Assembly (NCBI RefSeq): GCF_963675165.1 | Contig: NW_026986607.1 | Location: 30,771-94,770 of the forward strand | DNA from: Halichondria panicea | Taxonomy: Eukaryota; Porifera; Demospongiae; Suberitida; Halichondriidae | Reading direction: 5' to 3' | DNA: 64,000 bases | Shown here: piece after piece, positions 63,769-64,000 of the stretch | Numbering within the stretch: position 1 is the stretch's first letter | Layout of the letters: each line of letters begins with the position of its first letter | Made by a program: the position numbers and the translations under genes | Notes under the pieces: model-generated | Seen by the model: the letters and a program-made list of their open reading frames with translations, nothing else | What the model was told of the DNA's origin: nothing | Database searches by the model: none

Positions 63769-64000
63769 TTTGTGCACTTTTGGTTATATTTATTGTACTT
63801 CTTTCTCTTGCATTGTTGTATATATTGAGTATTGAGATCTATAACATAATAGATACAGCATCTATTGCATCTAGTTAGGCTTTGTCTATGGCTGTTTACT
63901 TCGTAGCCTAGACTAGTCCTCTCAGATTACCTGTGGACTGACTTTCACCTGCACCGCAGAATGGGGGAGCTCTGGTCCTGGGGTAGGAGCTTTTGTCCTA
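63769..64000. other. 3' flank of the Ginger-like gene
   Basis: No gene. Ends in GGGGTAGGAGCTTTTGTCCTA, possibly the element's right terminal repeat, cut by the window edge. Confidence 0.35.

Overview
The window reads as metazoan nuclear DNA, most likely from a demosponge. It is AT-rich, introns have GT-AG borders, and TATAATTAT-like intergenic DNA is common. Death/CARD modules, a Roc-COR GTPase and kinase-kelch fusions sit together, as expected in sponge-type signalling repertoires. The sponge assignment is inference. Nothing looks bacterial or like a free virus. No tRNA, rRNA or CRISPR array was seen.

Left third (1-24.5 kb). The main feature is one very large minus-strand gene. By reading splice borders I could join 16 exons (24445 down to 5307) in one unbroken frame of about 3,307 codons, with its N-terminus not found. 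Order: Death-like domain, two related exons of an unrecognised ~220-residue module, acidic/Ser-rich linker exons, an unrecognised ~240-residue domain, a Roc-COR GTPase with intact P-loop, a second Roc-COR-like block with a ruined P-loop, a Death domain, a CARD-like plus two Death-like domains, a TKL-type kinase, a coiled-coil exon, and a six-blade kelch propeller. GTPase-COR-kinase-propeller order resembles LRRK2, but with death-fold adaptors in the middle. A shorter gene starting at 16715 is also possible. Bases 1-892 are a near-identical partial copy of the Death-kinase exons (copied from 7936-8827), and a third decayed fragment lies at about 4.05 kb on the other strand. A deleted BEL/Pao retroelement (16797-19860), itself interrupted by a TA-flanked Tc1/mariner-like element, sits in the intron between 16.6 and 20.2 kb.

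Middle (24.5-52 kb). This is mostly repeats and mobile elements. A decayed Crypton-related (ZMYM/KCTD1-like, DUF3504-type) fragment lies near 28.1-28.5 kb. Two small first exons at 32825 (-) and 37507 (+) look head to head and are split by a Ty3/gypsy element (33023-37410) with identical 180-bp LTRs and a 5-bp duplication. A long foldback element (37720-39842) follows. Next comes a decayed Mutator-like element (51775 down to 40214, minus) that carries a MULE transposase, SWIM finger, CXXC zinc finger and OTU protease. A young BEL/Pao element (43068-49636) has landed inside it.

Right (52-64 kb). There are several dispersed inverted-repeat families, a perfect 25-bp GC-rich hairpin, and at 60.9-63.8 kb (+) a Ginger-like integrase gene with introns, a 21-bp tandem repeat, an Ulp1-like protease and a PHD finger. 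It is damaged by an in-frame stop and frame slips and may run off the right edge. Exon borders are my own reading of GT/AG sites and frame; no transcript or database evidence was available.
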